64,000 nucleotides of DNA from Paraburkholderia fungorum (GTDB taxonomy: Bacteria > Pseudomonadota > Gammaproteobacteria > Burkholderiales > Burkholderiaceae). Below the pieces are notes generated by a model. That model saw nothing but the letters and a program-made list of their open reading frames with translations. It made no database searches and had not been told where the DNA came from. Both the position numbers and the translations under genes were made by a program. The stretch's first letter is position 1. The number at the start of each line of letters is the position of its first letter. Of the stretch, positions 54,190 to 63,778 are shown piece by piece. The stretch covers positions 124,001 to 188,000 of the forward strand of contig NZ_CADFGE010000005.1 of assembly GCF_902833645.1 (NCBI RefSeq). The letters run 5' to 3'.

Positions 54190-55420
54190 CGGCGGCTGCG
54201 GCATAGGTCAGGCAACCTTCCGATCGTGGTCAATCGATTTTGGGGTCGATCGTTTCAAGGCGGCAGCGAGAATCCAGAGCTCGTTCACGCCCAGGATTTT
54301 CCGGAAGTGCTTCCCAGCTTCCAGGAAGCCAGCGGCCGTCCAGCGCTAGGCCATACCGGCGTCACGACAGCGCTTCACGCGCCCCGCGCCGTTCGGATTC
54401 TCAATGATGTTGGTCGTCCAGCCCACGGATGAGCGCCGGCGTCAGGCCCAGCTTGCTCACCATGAACGTCTCCCCGAGCCCCTCGAGCAGTGTCGGCGAG
54501 GCGTCCGGATGGTCTGCCTTGAGCCACGCCGCGTGTGTCTTGAGCTTGGTGATGCCATTATCGGCCGACAGCTTGCAGGCCGCCTTCATGATCGCGGCGG
54601 ATTGCGAAACGCTCTCTCTGGGCAGGCGCTCGAGAACGTTGCGCTGTTAGTGCATACGGTGGCGCTGCACGTGGGCCCGTTCGCCGAAAAACTCCTCGAT
54701 GGCCGAGCGCAGCGCTTTGGAACCATCGATCACAGACAGGTATTGGCGATCCGCAGGCAGGCCGCGCTCGATCAGTCTGCGCAACAGATCCTTGTGACGA
54801 TCTGGGCGTTCTCACTCGAGCCGCTTGCGAGGCCCAGGAGATGTTTCTGGCCGGGGGCTGTCCACCGCCGATGGCGGCGATGATCTGAGGCGAGTCGACG
54901 ATGATGCCGTCCACGTGGATCGCCAGGAAGTCCTTGTCATCGAATCGCCGCCTCATCAGCTCGGTGAGCGCCGTCTGACTGGCCTCGATGAACTTGCGCG
55001 AGACGCTGCTCCTGGAGATGCCGACGGTGCCGGCCGTCTCGGGCAGGACCTTGGCATATTTGCGCGTCGACATGCCCATGACCATGATCTCATGCACGCG
55101 CTCGGCGAGCCGCGGATTCTCGTTCAATTGCTGGTAGGCGGGGACCGGCACTTCGCCCCCCCCGATGCCGAAGGTCCGAAGCAGCACACAAGAGCTTCCT
55201 GTTTGCCGATGCCGGCGCACATGCCAGCGCAAACCTCTACTCTCTGGTCCAAACCTGCAAGGCCGGTGGCGTCGATCGATATCGGTACGTTACCCGGCTG
55301 TTCCAGCGCCTTCCTCTCGCGTAGACCGTCGACGATTACGCCGCGCCAATGCCCTCGAACATGCCCGCTGGACCACGTTAAGTCGGTCGCTTCTCTTCCC
55401 GCCACTCTCTGACCGGCGTC
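54190..55420 (-). pseudogene. IS256-family transposase, multiple frameshifts
   Basis: Pieces of one Mutator-type transposase in several frames: VPAYQQLNENPRLAERVHEI, MSTRKYAKVLPETAGTVGIS, RSSVSRKFIEASQTALTELM and FLAIHVDGIIVDS (with a catalytic Asp) in one; LKTHAAWLKADHPDASPTLL and EGLGETFMVSKLGL in another. The order is correct for IS256 from about 55420 down to 54190. The catalytic Glu region is scrambled. Dead copy. Confidence 0.
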
Positions 55421-56040
55421 GTTAATTGGCGGCCTACAAAAAACCTATCTGCCTGAGCGAAATAACTTGACCATTACAAACCTGTACAGTCGGTTTGACA
55501 GGCCCGACCCTGCACACTCGCACGGGCGGTGCCGGGCAGTGCTGGGTCATTCAACGCAAGCACGCATTGAAGGCGCGCACAGCGTTGGCCGCCGCGCGCT
55601 TTTCGCGCCGCTGCAACTCTTCCACAAGCAGTTTCTGGAATAGCGCCGTGTCCTTTTGACCGTATAGCTGAAGAAACTCTTCAAGTACCTCGCGAACGGC
55701 GAGTTACTCGGTTTCTGGTGTCAGCATGCTGGCGATATGGGAGCATTCCCGAGCCAGTTCCAGCACGTAAATCCTACGAGCTGACGCTAACGTCTCGCCA
55801 CTTGTCCGGCCCCGTGGCATTGTTCTTTTTCGCTCTCATTTTTCGTGACAACATCGCGCCTGGCAGAAGAAGCACCACTCGCGTATGTCTTCCAATTGGT
55901 CATATCTATGATAGCGGGCGTTGCTGAAGAAAAACTTAAGGTGCGCCACTCGCGAGCGCGACACGTGACGAGGCGTCCGGCAATATATAAAAAAAGCCGG
56001 CCATAGGCCGGCCCGAAAAGCCCTAGCTTCCGAGGTAGCT
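55421..56040. other. Gene-poor stretch with a broken small frame
   Basis: A minus-strand frame at about 55548-55740 reads VLELARECSHIASMLTPETE, a TAA, then LAVREVLEEFLQLYGQKDTA and LQRREKRAAANAVRAF. It looks like a helical small protein with an internal stop; unidentified. The rest is empty apart from the terminator near its end. Confidence 0.
55988..56012 (-). terminator. Terminator-like hairpin
   Basis: GCCGGCC-ATA-GGCCGGC, followed on the minus strand by seven T residues. No intact minus-strand gene ends here, so it may be a leftover from a lost gene. Confidence 0.
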
Positions 56041-56081
56041 AGAACCTGAGAGAGCATGCGCCGCTGGGGGCCCGTACTGCC

Positions 56082-56532
56082 ATGGCTGGCGAGTCCGAGA
56101 ACGGCGCGCGACGCGATAATAACCCAGAAATGGCGCTAGACTATCGCGCGTATCACCGTGTTGACGCCGACGCGACAATGGTTCAAGGCGCGACACGGCA
56201 TAGGGCTTACCGAACCCCCCCGTTCGCAGGCCTTCTGCAATTACACGCTGTTGCAGCACGACGTGTTCGTCGTCGAGGATGCCATTGTTGACGGCAGGTT
56301 CCGGGACAATCCGCTCGTCACCGGGGAGCCGCACATCCGGTTTTATGCGGGTGTTCCAGTCCATGACGCTGATGGACACCGTCTCGGCGGATTGTGCGTT
56401 ATTGACCGGGTTGCGCGCGCCTTCGACGCGAGGCAGCGGCGGCAGCTTTCCGTCCTCGGGGAAGCCGTCTCGGAGAAAATCAGACTTCGCCTCGTCGATC
56501 GCCGCGCAAAATGGATGGGCGCAACCCTGTAG
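56082..56532 (+). pseudogene. GAF-domain protein fragment, frameshifted
   Basis: A GAF domain from RQWFKARHGIGLTEPPRSQA through DVFVVEDAIVDGRFRDNPLV and GEPHIRFYAGVPVHDADGHR to GGLCVIDR. The segment before it (HRVDAD) is in the previous frame, so one extra base lies near 56176. The N-terminus is not typical and the protein ends soon after the domain. Probably the remains of a GAF signalling protein; adjacent to the GGDEF-EAL gene on the opposite strand. Confidence 0.
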
Positions 56533-56671
56533 TGGACAGAGGAGGGCATCCGGGCTATCCGTAGGCTGTTGGCTTTTCACTTGCGGTCCGGCGCATCCGT
56601 GGCTCAACCGGTTTGAGTTTTTGGGCCAACTCCTCGCTGGGGTACTTGCCCGATGTCTGTTAGCCAACGTC

Positions 56672-58282
56672 TCAGGATGTGTAGGGTTCCTCCGCATTTC
56701 GCAGGAGTTCCATCATTTGCGCAGCCTGCAACGGTTTCGAAAACAGGAACCCCTGTCCGCTTTCGCAAGACCATTCACGTAGGCGGGCTGCCTGCGCATC
56801 GGTCTCGATCCCTTCTGCGGTTACGTCCAGATCGAGAGAGCGGGCCAATGAGATTATCGCCTGCACGATTGCGTCGTCTTCAGCGTTCGTGCCGATGCCT
56901 TTCACGAACGACCGGTCAATCTTGAGGACATCAAGGGGCAACGCTTTGAGGTAGCTGAGCGAAGAGTAGCCCGTGCCGAAATCGTCAATGGCGATCTTGA
57001 TGCCCTGAGCCTTCAGCTTGTGGAGCGTGTGGATGCTTGCTTCCGTATCCCGCATGATGATGCTTTCGGTTACCTCAAGTTTTAGTGATCCGGGCTGGAT
57101 GGCAGAGAGACGAAGCGCGCACATGACATCGCCCACGAGTGAGGGGTCTTCAAACTGGCGCGGCGAGAGATTCACGCTGAGTTGAAGCGGCGGCTCCTGC
57201 GGAAACATGTCCTGCCAGATCGCTGCCTGCTGGCAGGCGGTCTGAAGCACACTACGTCCGATTGGAATAATCAGGCCGGTTTCCTCTGCGATGGGAATGA
57301 ATTCCGCCGGCCCGATCAGCCCGCGCTCCGGGTGTTGCCATCGCACCAATGCCTCGACCTCGCGAACCTGTTCTGATAGCAGGTGCACGATCGGCTGGAA
57401 ATGCACGCGTAGCTCGTTCCGTTCTACTGCCTGACGCAGATCTGCCTCAAGCGTTAAACGGTCCAGCACATTAAGGCACATGTGGGAGTCGAACGTCATA
57501 TACCGTGCCTTGCCGGCGCTCTTGGCCCGGTACATGGCGACGTCCGCATCGCGGAGCAGCGTGTCAGCGTCAGTCTGGCTCGGGCTCATCCCGGTATCAG
57601 TAAGCGCTATGCCTACGCTGGCGGTAACAACGTAGCCCCTGCCTTCTAGCATGAACGGGATTTCGAACTGTTTCAGGACGCGCTGCGCGATTAATGTCGC
57701 ATCGCTCCCGGATTCGCTTGTCAGTCGATCGAGCAGGATCACGAACTCGTCACCGCCGAGACGGGCGACTGTGTCAGACGGGCGGATACAATCCTCCAGC
57801 CGTCGCGCGGCTTCAACCAGAAGTGTGTCGCCCTGCCGGTGACCGAGGCTGTCATTGACTCGTTTGAAATTATCAAGATCAATAAAGATTAGCCCGACTC
57901 TTGCCTGTCGTCGGCTTGCACGCGCAAGCGCACGGTCGATTCGATCCTGAAGTAACGCGCGATTCGGTAGACCGGTGAGAACGTCGTAGAACGCCTGCTT
58001 TGTGAGCTGCTTTTCGAAGATCTTTCGCTCATTCAGGTCTCTCAGCGTCACGACAAAGCCGCCGACTGCGTCATCATGCGAAAGATTGGTGACCGAGCAT
58101 TCGACGTAATGCCAGGTGTCCTTGATATTGGGCACGCGCAATTCTACCGTGGCCGTCCCGCTCGCAGTTCCGGAGACCTGCCGCCAGACTGCAGTAAGGG
58201 CGGCTTCGTCCCTGGGGTGGATCAGATCCGCTAGCGAGGTACCGGACAGATCACCGTTCGGCCCCCAGAAATCCGATCCCAT
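56672..58282 (-). CDS. PAS(part)-GGDEF-EAL protein, C-terminal portion
   Basis: 536 residues. End of a PAS domain (GTSLADLIHPRDEAALTAVW), then GGDEF (residues about 95-255; RLGGDEFVILLDR intact; I-site-like residues not clear) and EAL (about 275-525; EVEALVRWQHP, NLSPRQFEDPSL and DDFGTGYSSLSYLK), followed by a short tail. Catalytic residues for both diguanylate cyclase and c-di-GMP phosphodiesterase are present. In the ancestral gene the frame continued upstream; an 81-bp insertion separated it. If translated from the ATG at 58282 it would be a soluble enzyme without its membrane sensor. Confidence 0.
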   Translation of the reverse strand: MGSDFWGPNGDLSGTSLADLIHPRDEAALTAVWRQVSGTASGTATVELRVPNIKDTWHYVECSVTNLSHDDAVGGFVVTLRDLNERKIFEKQLTKQAFYDVLTGLPNRALLQDRIDRALARASRRQARVGLIFIDLDNFKRVNDSLGHRQGDTLLVEAARRLEDCIRPSDTVARLGGDEFVILLDRLTSESGSDATLIAQRVLKQFEIPFMLEGRGYVVTASVGIALTDTGMSPSQTDADTLLRDADVAMYRAKSAGKARYMTFDSHMCLNVLDRLTLEADLRQAVERNELRVHFQPIVHLLSEQVREVEALVRWQHPERGLIGPAEFIPIAEETGLIIPIGRSVLQTACQQAAIWQDMFPQEPPLQLSVNLSPRQFEDPSLVGDVMCALRLSAIQPGSLKLEVTESIIMRDTEASIHTLHKLKAQGIKIAIDDFGTGYSSLSYLKALPLDVLKIDRSFVKGIGTNAEDDAIVQAIISLARSLDLDVTAEGIETDAQAARLREWSCESGQGFLFSKPLQAAQMMELLRNAEEPYTS

Positions 58283-58306
58283 CGTTGGTACCTGGTAAAA
58301 AATGCC

Positions 58307-58387
58307 GCCCGTTAGACGGCGTCAAGCAGCACGGCCGGTCAGCGACAACTATCTTGGCCGGTCGGCCAAGATAATTGTCGCCGCCCA
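58307..58387. mobile_element. 81-bp hairpin insertion in the PAS domain
   Basis: Flanked by the direct repeat GCCCGT (58307-58312 and 58388-58393; ACGGGC on the coding strand). Contains an 18-bp stem (GCGACAATTATCTTGGCC and its near complement) with loop GACC, and two copies of GACCGGCC. Deleting the insert restores the frame as SDAIFLCDATG-GIFYQVPTM. Length is 27 codons, so the frame is kept, but the insert carries in-frame stops. Confidence 0.
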
Positions 58388-59167
58388 GCCCGTCGCATCG
58401 CACAGGAAAATGGCGTCTGACGTATTTTTAACGAGCGCATGAAGGCGCCGCTCGTTGCGTCGGTTTGCCCGGAGCGTGGCCTCAACAGTTTGCAGCCTGT
58501 ACCGGCGCAGTTCGAGCGCGAAAAAAATGACAAGGGCGAGCCCGGTGCCAAAGGCAATCGGAGTCCCAAAGAAAACGGCGCGCTGGATCCAGGCAAGGTG
58601 GCTCAACTGCTCCATCGCCTGGGCACGACGAGCACCTGCTTCCTTGAAGATTGCCTGCTCGATCCTGTCAAATGACGGGTCGGCGTATTTTTCGTCGATT
58701 TCCTTTACGGTTGCCTGGTCACCGATGTCTGCCGCGGCGAATATCTGTGCGATGTAGGACAGGTACGCGTTATGTTCCTGTAAGAGTCTGTCAATTGCCG
58801 GGGCTTCGCGTGGCTCGAGTATCCGCAAGTGCCTTAAATCCGAATCCAGCGACGCGCCGGCATGGGCATGGGCCCGCCGAACATCACCACCGGGCTCGAG
58901 GCGATACTTCCGCTCAGGAGATTCCTCAGCACCGACGCAATAGCGCGCTTCGTCAAAAGCTTCGCTGATTTCGCTTGCGTGTTCCGCTGCCTTGCCGGCC
59001 TCGTAGCTCGTCCATGCGGCTATGAAAGCAAGAACTGGCAGCAGGACCAGCACGGCGATCAGCCCGACGGTGGCCCGTGCTCCCGAGTCAGCAAGCAGCA
59101 ATAAACGAGGCACTCGCCTCACAGACCCGACAATGACGGTCCATTCGTTGAAAAGCATTCGAAACAT
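58349..59167 (-). CDS. Membrane sensor portion of the split c-di-GMP protein
   Basis: About 270 residues if started at ATG 59167 (MFRMLFNEWTVIVGSVRRVP); an upstream ATG at 59185 is possible. Membrane helices (VGLIAVLVLLPVLAFIAAWT and AVFFGTPIAFGTGLALVIFF) flank a periplasmic helical domain of about 130 residues. The start of a PAS domain (LHALVKNTSDAIFLCDATG) follows, then the insert gives ATIILADRPR and a stop. It is the N-terminal half of one ancestral PAS-GGDEF-EAL gene running 59167 to 56672. Confidence 0.
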   Translation of the reverse strand: MFRMLFNEWTVIVGSVRRVPRLLLLADSGARATVGLIAVLVLLPVLAFIAAWTSYEAGKAAEHASEISEAFDEARYCVGAEESPERKYRLEPGGDVRRAHAHAGASLDSDLRHLRILEPREAPAIDRLLQEHNAYLSYIAQIFAAADIGDQATVKEIDEKYADPSFDRIEQAIFKEAGARRAQAMEQLSHLAWIQRAVFFGTPIAFGTGLALVIFFALELRRYRLQTVEATLRANRRNERRLHALVKNTSDAIFLCDATGWAATIILADRPR

Positions 59168-59837
59168 GATTGCCACTGGTCCCATTGCATTTGCTGTGCT
59201 GATCGATATCTGATGGTCTGCGCCTCCAGCGCCTGAGGGGGCCGAACACATCAGTTCCCTGTCGGTTAACGGCGTAGCTTTCCCCGTTCTTGAATATCGC
59301 CGCGCGTGATCGAAAAAATTCCGCCGACACGAGTACGACACCGAAGCAACAGGACTTCGACTACAGCCAGAAAAAATGGGTTGAAAATGCCATCTGGCAC
59401 CGAAGTGCTGGAATTTTTGTTTTTCGAGAAAAAACTTCTGAAGTTTGTGAACACGCAGCGTCGCATCCTGGCAATCGCTCGTCATTGTGCCTTCGCGCCG
59501 ACACCGACCGCCGTCGGAAGCAACCTTACGAAAGAAAGGTTCTTTAGGATTACGGTTTGATTTCGGATAACACGGTTTCCCGGCGTATATAACCATGCGA
59601 ACTCGCGCATCGATTTTGCGAATGTTTTAACGCACGGTCGCTGACAACATTGATATTAAAAGTCCCAGGAAGAAGACAGGGATTGTCCCTGTTGCGCTCG
59701 TATAAAACCACGAGCGACCTCGGCCGCGGAGAGGTTCGGGAACGTAGAGGTTTTTCCGATGGAACCAGCGAGGAGCGCATGGCGCGCATCAAGCAATGAT
59801 TGATTCGCTCGTCCACCCCGAAAGACCACTGGAGTTT
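59168..59837. other. Upstream region without a clear gene
   Basis: An open minus-strand frame continues upstream from the sensor gene to 59596 but has no domain features there. No promoter motif stands out. Confidence 0.
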
Positions 59838-60281
59838 TCAGGACGACTCCCCGGTGGCAATCGGTGAGACTGACTTACCGGCGAGAAAGCGTTGCAGCCG
59901 GTCGCGCGCGCTGATAAAACGGTGGGCCGGCAGCGTGGCGAGGTAGCGATCGTATAGCGTCACGATTCTTTCGAGACAGGAAACGTCTTCTGCGGGAATA
60001 GACCACGCCTCGCCGCGGTTAGCCCTCGCTGTGGTGCGCATCAGCACATGCTCGGCGTCGCGAAAAAGATCCGGCTCGGTCCGGGCGCGTAGCGCTTCAT
60101 GAAGAAAGTACGCCATATATACGATCTTGAACAGGCCGAGAACCAGGTCGACATTCCCTTGTCCGCTTCGCATGGCGACAAGCGCAAGGTGGTTTTCGAG
60201 TGAAATCGCGCGGGCATCGACAGCCGGTACCGGCAATAGCATCGCTTTGCTCAGCGGCTCCCTCCTGCGGTTCGTTTTCAT
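59838..60281 (-). CDS. Conserved hypothetical protein
   Basis: 147 residues, mostly helical: SLENHLALVAMRSGQGNVDL, LFKIVYMAYFLHEALRAR and EDVSCLERIVTLYDRYLATL. No signal peptide; basic N-terminus (KTNRRREP). I recall similar Burkholderia proteins without a known role. Codon use is typical for the window. Stands alone. Confidence 0.
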   Translation of the reverse strand: MKTNRRREPLSKAMLLPVPAVDARAISLENHLALVAMRSGQGNVDLVLGLFKIVYMAYFLHEALRARTEPDLFRDAEHVLMRTTARANRGEAWSIPAEDVSCLERIVTLYDRYLATLPAHRFISARDRLQRFLAGKSVSPIATGESS

Positions 60282-60680
60282 GATGTGGCCAGCATTGATG
60301 TATCCAGGTCGCCGATCGGCGATGCGCTCTGCGAACGTTACGAATCATTACACTCCGGCGCCTTCCATGCTAGGGGGAGAGCTACGATCCGGGCATTCAC
60401 AGCACCTCAAGGAGCCGACTACGATGCCAAACCGAACGTCGCCAGCGGACGGACGAACCATGCCCACGTGACGCAAGGGGAGCCGGAAGCAGCGTGCCGG
60501 TCCCGATGGGAAAACGCCGCCGAAAAAGCTGTCCAACTTAACCGGCTTAAGCTCGTCTTCTCGGGACGCCGGATGGACGATCCAGCAGCCAACGTGAGCG
60601 CCCGGCGTCGTGGCAGACGATGATCGCGGGTTTGCCGGACAGTCCGCCAGGTCGTCTTCCCGTCACCGCGGCGCCAGACG
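60282..60680. other. Non-coding stretch
   Basis: Open frames here lack ribosome sites and recognisable motifs. No repeats seen. Confidence 0.
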
Positions 60681-60848
60681 TCAGCAATTGCCCTTCTTGG
60701 CCTGCCCCGGCGGGCAGAAACCGTTACCAGGCCCGCCTTGAGGTGCACCCTGCGGCACGATGATGGTGCCTGGCGCATCCGGTACATAAAGCGCACAACC
60801 ACTTAGCAAGCCGGCACTCGCCAGCAGAAGAGAGAAGATTATTTTCAT
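60681..60848 (-). CDS. Small lipoprotein
   Basis: 55 residues from ATG at 60848. Signal MKIIFSLLLASAGLL with lipobox LSGC (Cys18), then ALYVPDAPGTIIVPQGAPQG and a Cys-Pro-Pro-Gly-Gln-Ala-Lys-Lys-Gly-Asn-Cys end. Two C-terminal Cys could form a disulfide. Lies 49 bp downstream of the DUF4382 lipoprotein, likely one transcript. The GxxCPPGQAKKGxC end is common in short Burkholderia lipoproteins. Confidence 0.
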   Translation of the reverse strand: MKIIFSLLLASAGLLSGCALYVPDAPGTIIVPQGAPQGGPGNGFCPPGQAKKGNC

Positions 60849-60897
60849 GTTTTTCTCAAGGAAGGGCCTGCGCCCTTCCTTCGTCACGTAGTGATTG

Positions 60898-62067
60898 TTA
60901 GAAACCGAAGTTGACGTTTGTCTGACCGGTTGCCGATACATTGACTGCGGATGACTGGGTCGCCCCGGTGACGCTGTCGGCTTCTGCCGTGTACTGTCCG
61001 GCGGCACTTGCGGCCGGGGACAGCGCGACCGGCAGGCTCCCCGAATAGGTGCCGATCAATGGTGCGGCGGCTGGCAGGTTCAACGCGTAGGTACCGGTAT
61101 CCAGATTGGCGTTCGCGCTGGTAATTTCGTAGTTGAGGCCGCTGACCGATTGCAGTGCCCGTACGATGGCCTGCGCACTGACCGGCAGAACGGTCCCGCT
61201 TGCGACGTGCATGACGGAAGCCGGCAACGCGATCGGTGCCGACGACATGGCCACGACCGTCGATGTATTCACAACGACCGGTACCGAGCGGACGATACCC
61301 GTAGCAACGTTATTCTGCACAATGACGACATCATAGTTGCCGTTAGTCGAACTTTGCTCGAGCGGCGTCAGAACGAACTGTCCGTTGCTGTCGGCAACGG
61401 TGCCCTTGATGACATGTCCGTTCTGCTCCGCATAGACAGCAGCCCCGGCTTCGGCGGGCGCGACGTAGCCGGAGATCGTACCACCCACGACCGTCGGCGT
61501 CGCGGTGACGACGGGCTTCAGACTGTACGAGCCGTTACCCTTCTGGACGACCGATTTGCACGCATTGAAGTCGAGTACGAGATCGACGAGCGTGTTGGGT
61601 TGAACCGAGAACGGCCGGATGATCTTGTAGCCGCTTTGCGTGGCGCCTGGCGTATCAAGCGGCTGCTCGCTGCCACCGGTCGGAACAATCGAATTTGCCA
61701 GCGTATTGCCCCGATTCTGCGCGAACACCAGACGAACCTGCTGATACTGGCCGGCGGGCAACGCGGTTTGTCCCAGATCGGCCAGCATGCCGTTGGTCAG
61801 CGACAGCAGATCAACCTTTTGCGGGCTCGCTAAAGCGATGTCGGTCCATCCACCATCAGTATCGCCGGCCTGGGCGTTCATGTTGACGCGAACCTTGCTG
61901 ACCGTCACATATACATGGTCGAAACCGCATGACGGTGAATCGGTCATTTGCACATGCAGCGTGCCTGTGGTGCTGCTTCCACCGTCACCGCCGCCTCCGC
62001 CTCCGCAGGCGGACAGCATCGCGGGAATCGCCAGCACGAAGGCCAGCGTCTTCAGGATTGTTTTCAT
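60898..62067 (-). CDS. DUF4382 lipoprotein
   Basis: 389 residues from ATG at 62067. Lipobox LSAC followed by a Gly run (CGGGGGGDGG). DUF4382 domain from TGTLHVQMTDSPSCGFDHVY to about residue 180, then a carboxypeptidase-regulatory-like beta domain (GGTISGYVAPAEAGAAVYAE) and a repeat-rich C-terminus ending NVNFGF. Predicted periplasmic or surface lipoprotein with beta-sandwich domains. Function unknown; carbohydrate or protein binding would fit. Confidence 0.
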   Translation of the reverse strand: MKTILKTLAFVLAIPAMLSACGGGGGGDGGSSTTGTLHVQMTDSPSCGFDHVYVTVSKVRVNMNAQAGDTDGGWTDIALASPQKVDLLSLTNGMLADLGQTALPAGQYQQVRLVFAQNRGNTLANSIVPTGGSEQPLDTPGATQSGYKIIRPFSVQPNTLVDLVLDFNACKSVVQKGNGSYSLKPVVTATPTVVGGTISGYVAPAEAGAAVYAEQNGHVIKGTVADSNGQFVLTPLEQSSTNGNYDVVIVQNNVATGIVRSVPVVVNTSTVVAMSSAPIALPASVMHVASGTVLPVSAQAIVRALQSVSGLNYEITSANANLDTGTYALNLPAAAPLIGTYSGSLPVALSPAASAAGQYTAEADSVTGATQSSAVNVSATGQTNVNFGF

Positions 62068-62565
62068 GGAGGAATCCCCTTCGTTGTTGTGTGTCCGAAG
62101 GATACGGATAGACCGTGTAAAGATTTCTGGCAAATTGAAACCGTCCGTAACTTTGGGAGAGCCGGATGATTCGGCGACCGGCCTCTCCCAAAAAAACAGA
62201 AGGGTGGACCTCTACCCGGGACCATCTGATCTGGCGCAGCGACTGTCTCTCTTTGCGCGCCCCCAGCATGTTCGCCCGCCGACAGCGCCATCAATTTCAT
62301 GTCGGACAGGATTGGCGATCGTGGTGATCGTTGGGCAGCGTCCGAATCGGCGCCTGATGCGTGGGCCGCGCGGGCGGTGACTGGCGGTCCCTCAAGTGAT
62401 TCAGCCTCGATATCGGAACCGGTTGCGTCAGATAGTAGTTGTAAGCGCTCTCCGTACTGCGCTACGTCTGATGAAACGGCCGTGTGTGGACTTTCGCTTG
62501 CACGACCGGCCAAGGGGCAAACATCGTTTGCTCTTGTCTCAGGCACTTCGGCGATGCGCAACGAT
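62068..62565. other. Upstream region with an inverted repeat
   Basis: No gene. An inverted repeat GGGAGAG-CCGG facing CCGG-CCTCTCCC at about 62155-62190 has A residues on its plus-strand side, so it does not end in a T run on either strand and is not a standard terminator. Confidence 0.
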
Positions 62566-62815
62566 TCACTGTTCGTCGTCATCATCGTGGTGATGTCTCC
62601 AGTCCCGGTACCGACGATACTCGTGCCAGCGACGCCGTTCCCAGTATTCGCTGTCGTATCCATACGCTGCAGGCGTAGGTGCATAGACTACCGGGGGTGC
62701 CGCATAGACTACGGGTGGCGCCTCGTAGACTACGGGAGGGAGGCGATATACACGGGTGCTGGCGCTCCGAGATACACGCCAACGTCTACGTGCGCGAGCG
62801 CGGCGCCGGATGCGG
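62566..62815 (-). pseudogene. Exported Pro/Tyr-repeat protein, truncated and frameshifted
   Basis: Reads ALAHVDVGVYLGAPAPVYIA (the end of a signal peptide and mature start), then after a frameshift PVVYEAPPVVYAAPPVVYAP. It ends YWERRRWHEYRRYRDW then a His/Asp-rich tail (HHHDDDEQ). This PPVVYAPP repeat with a His/Asp tail is common in small exported Burkholderia proteins. The start is missing next to an IS6 remnant. The His/Asp tail suggests metal binding, by analogy only. Confidence 0.
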
Positions 62816-62868
62816 CGTTGTCACACTAAAGTGATCGCGGCGCAGCAGTGCGATGGATGGAGCTTTCC

Positions 62869-63595
62869 TTAGAGGCAGGATGGATTTTGGGTAAGCTGGG
62901 TGCAACGATGCCACGCGTCAAAACGTCGAGTGAGTTGTTTGCGGTAGAGAGACGCGCGGAGCAAATGTCGCTTGAGCGCAAAGTGCTGCCGGATCGGTCC
63001 GAAGTTCGCAAGAAACGCCTGGGTGCGCTTGGGGTCGCGAAACCCGCGAAAGCGCCTCTCACGTTCACGCGTAGGTTGATGGCTATTTTCGACCCGATTG
63101 TTCACGCGGGCAGCAGCCTTGACGAACACGTGTTTGACATTTGCCAGCATCCGGGATGCGGGACTTCGCGGCCGGATAACTGCGCAGCTGGTCGGTGACA
63201 ATCTTGCGCGGCGTCGGGCACGAACGAAGCACGCGCCTGAAGAATCGTTCGGCTGTGGACGTGTCGCGCCGCTTCTGCAGCAGGATATCGAGTTCGGCGC
63301 CGTGCTCGTCAACGGCTCGCCACAGCACAAAGGTTCACCGCGCAGCATCACGAACAACTCGTCAAGATGCCAGGTACTGCCCGGTTTGCGCCGGGCTGCC
63401 TTGACGCGATGCGCGAACCCTGTGCCGAATTTACCGCACCAGCGGCGATTCGTAACTCACCACGACGCCACGCTCGAACAGCAACTCTTCAATGTCGCGC
63501 AAGCTCAACTGAAATCGAAAGTACCAACGAACGGCACAACTGATCACCACCGCTGGGAAGCGATGCCCGTGATAGAGAGATTTCGTCTTTTTCAT
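62869..63595 (-). pseudogene. IS6-family transposase, decayed
   Basis: Begins MKKTKSLYHGHRFPAVVISC (63595) with WYFRFQLSLRDIEELLFERG. It then shifts frame to KVKAARRKPGS-type sequence and FVMLRGEP, shifts again to LWRAVDEHGAELDILLQKRR (DDE core), TPRKIVTDQLRSYPAAK, and once more to VKHVFVKAAARVNNRVENSH, RERERRFRGFRDPKRTQAFL. At least three frameshifts. A different IS6 subgroup from the pieces at 7793 and 51007. Confidence 0.
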
Positions 63596-63778
63596 CTCCC
63601 GATTTTACGCGACCACCTCGGCAACGAGACAAATGGAATGGACGCCTCCCCCCGTGAGGGCTGCTGATCACTGACCGTGGGGGGCGGGCAAAGGTAAGGT
63701 GGGTTCTCGCAACCGACGGCATCAGATGTGCCAGAGTGGAAGTTGGGCAACGAACCACTTGAGGAAGGAGAACCCAAA

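Noticed and set aside
60285..60623. A 112-codon plus-strand frame
   Set aside because: No ribosome site, no similarity to known families, and it overlaps the start region of a better-supported minus-strand gene.
62155..62190. Inverted repeat as a Rho-independent terminator
   Set aside because: Neither strand has a T run after the stem; the A run lies on the plus-strand 3' side.
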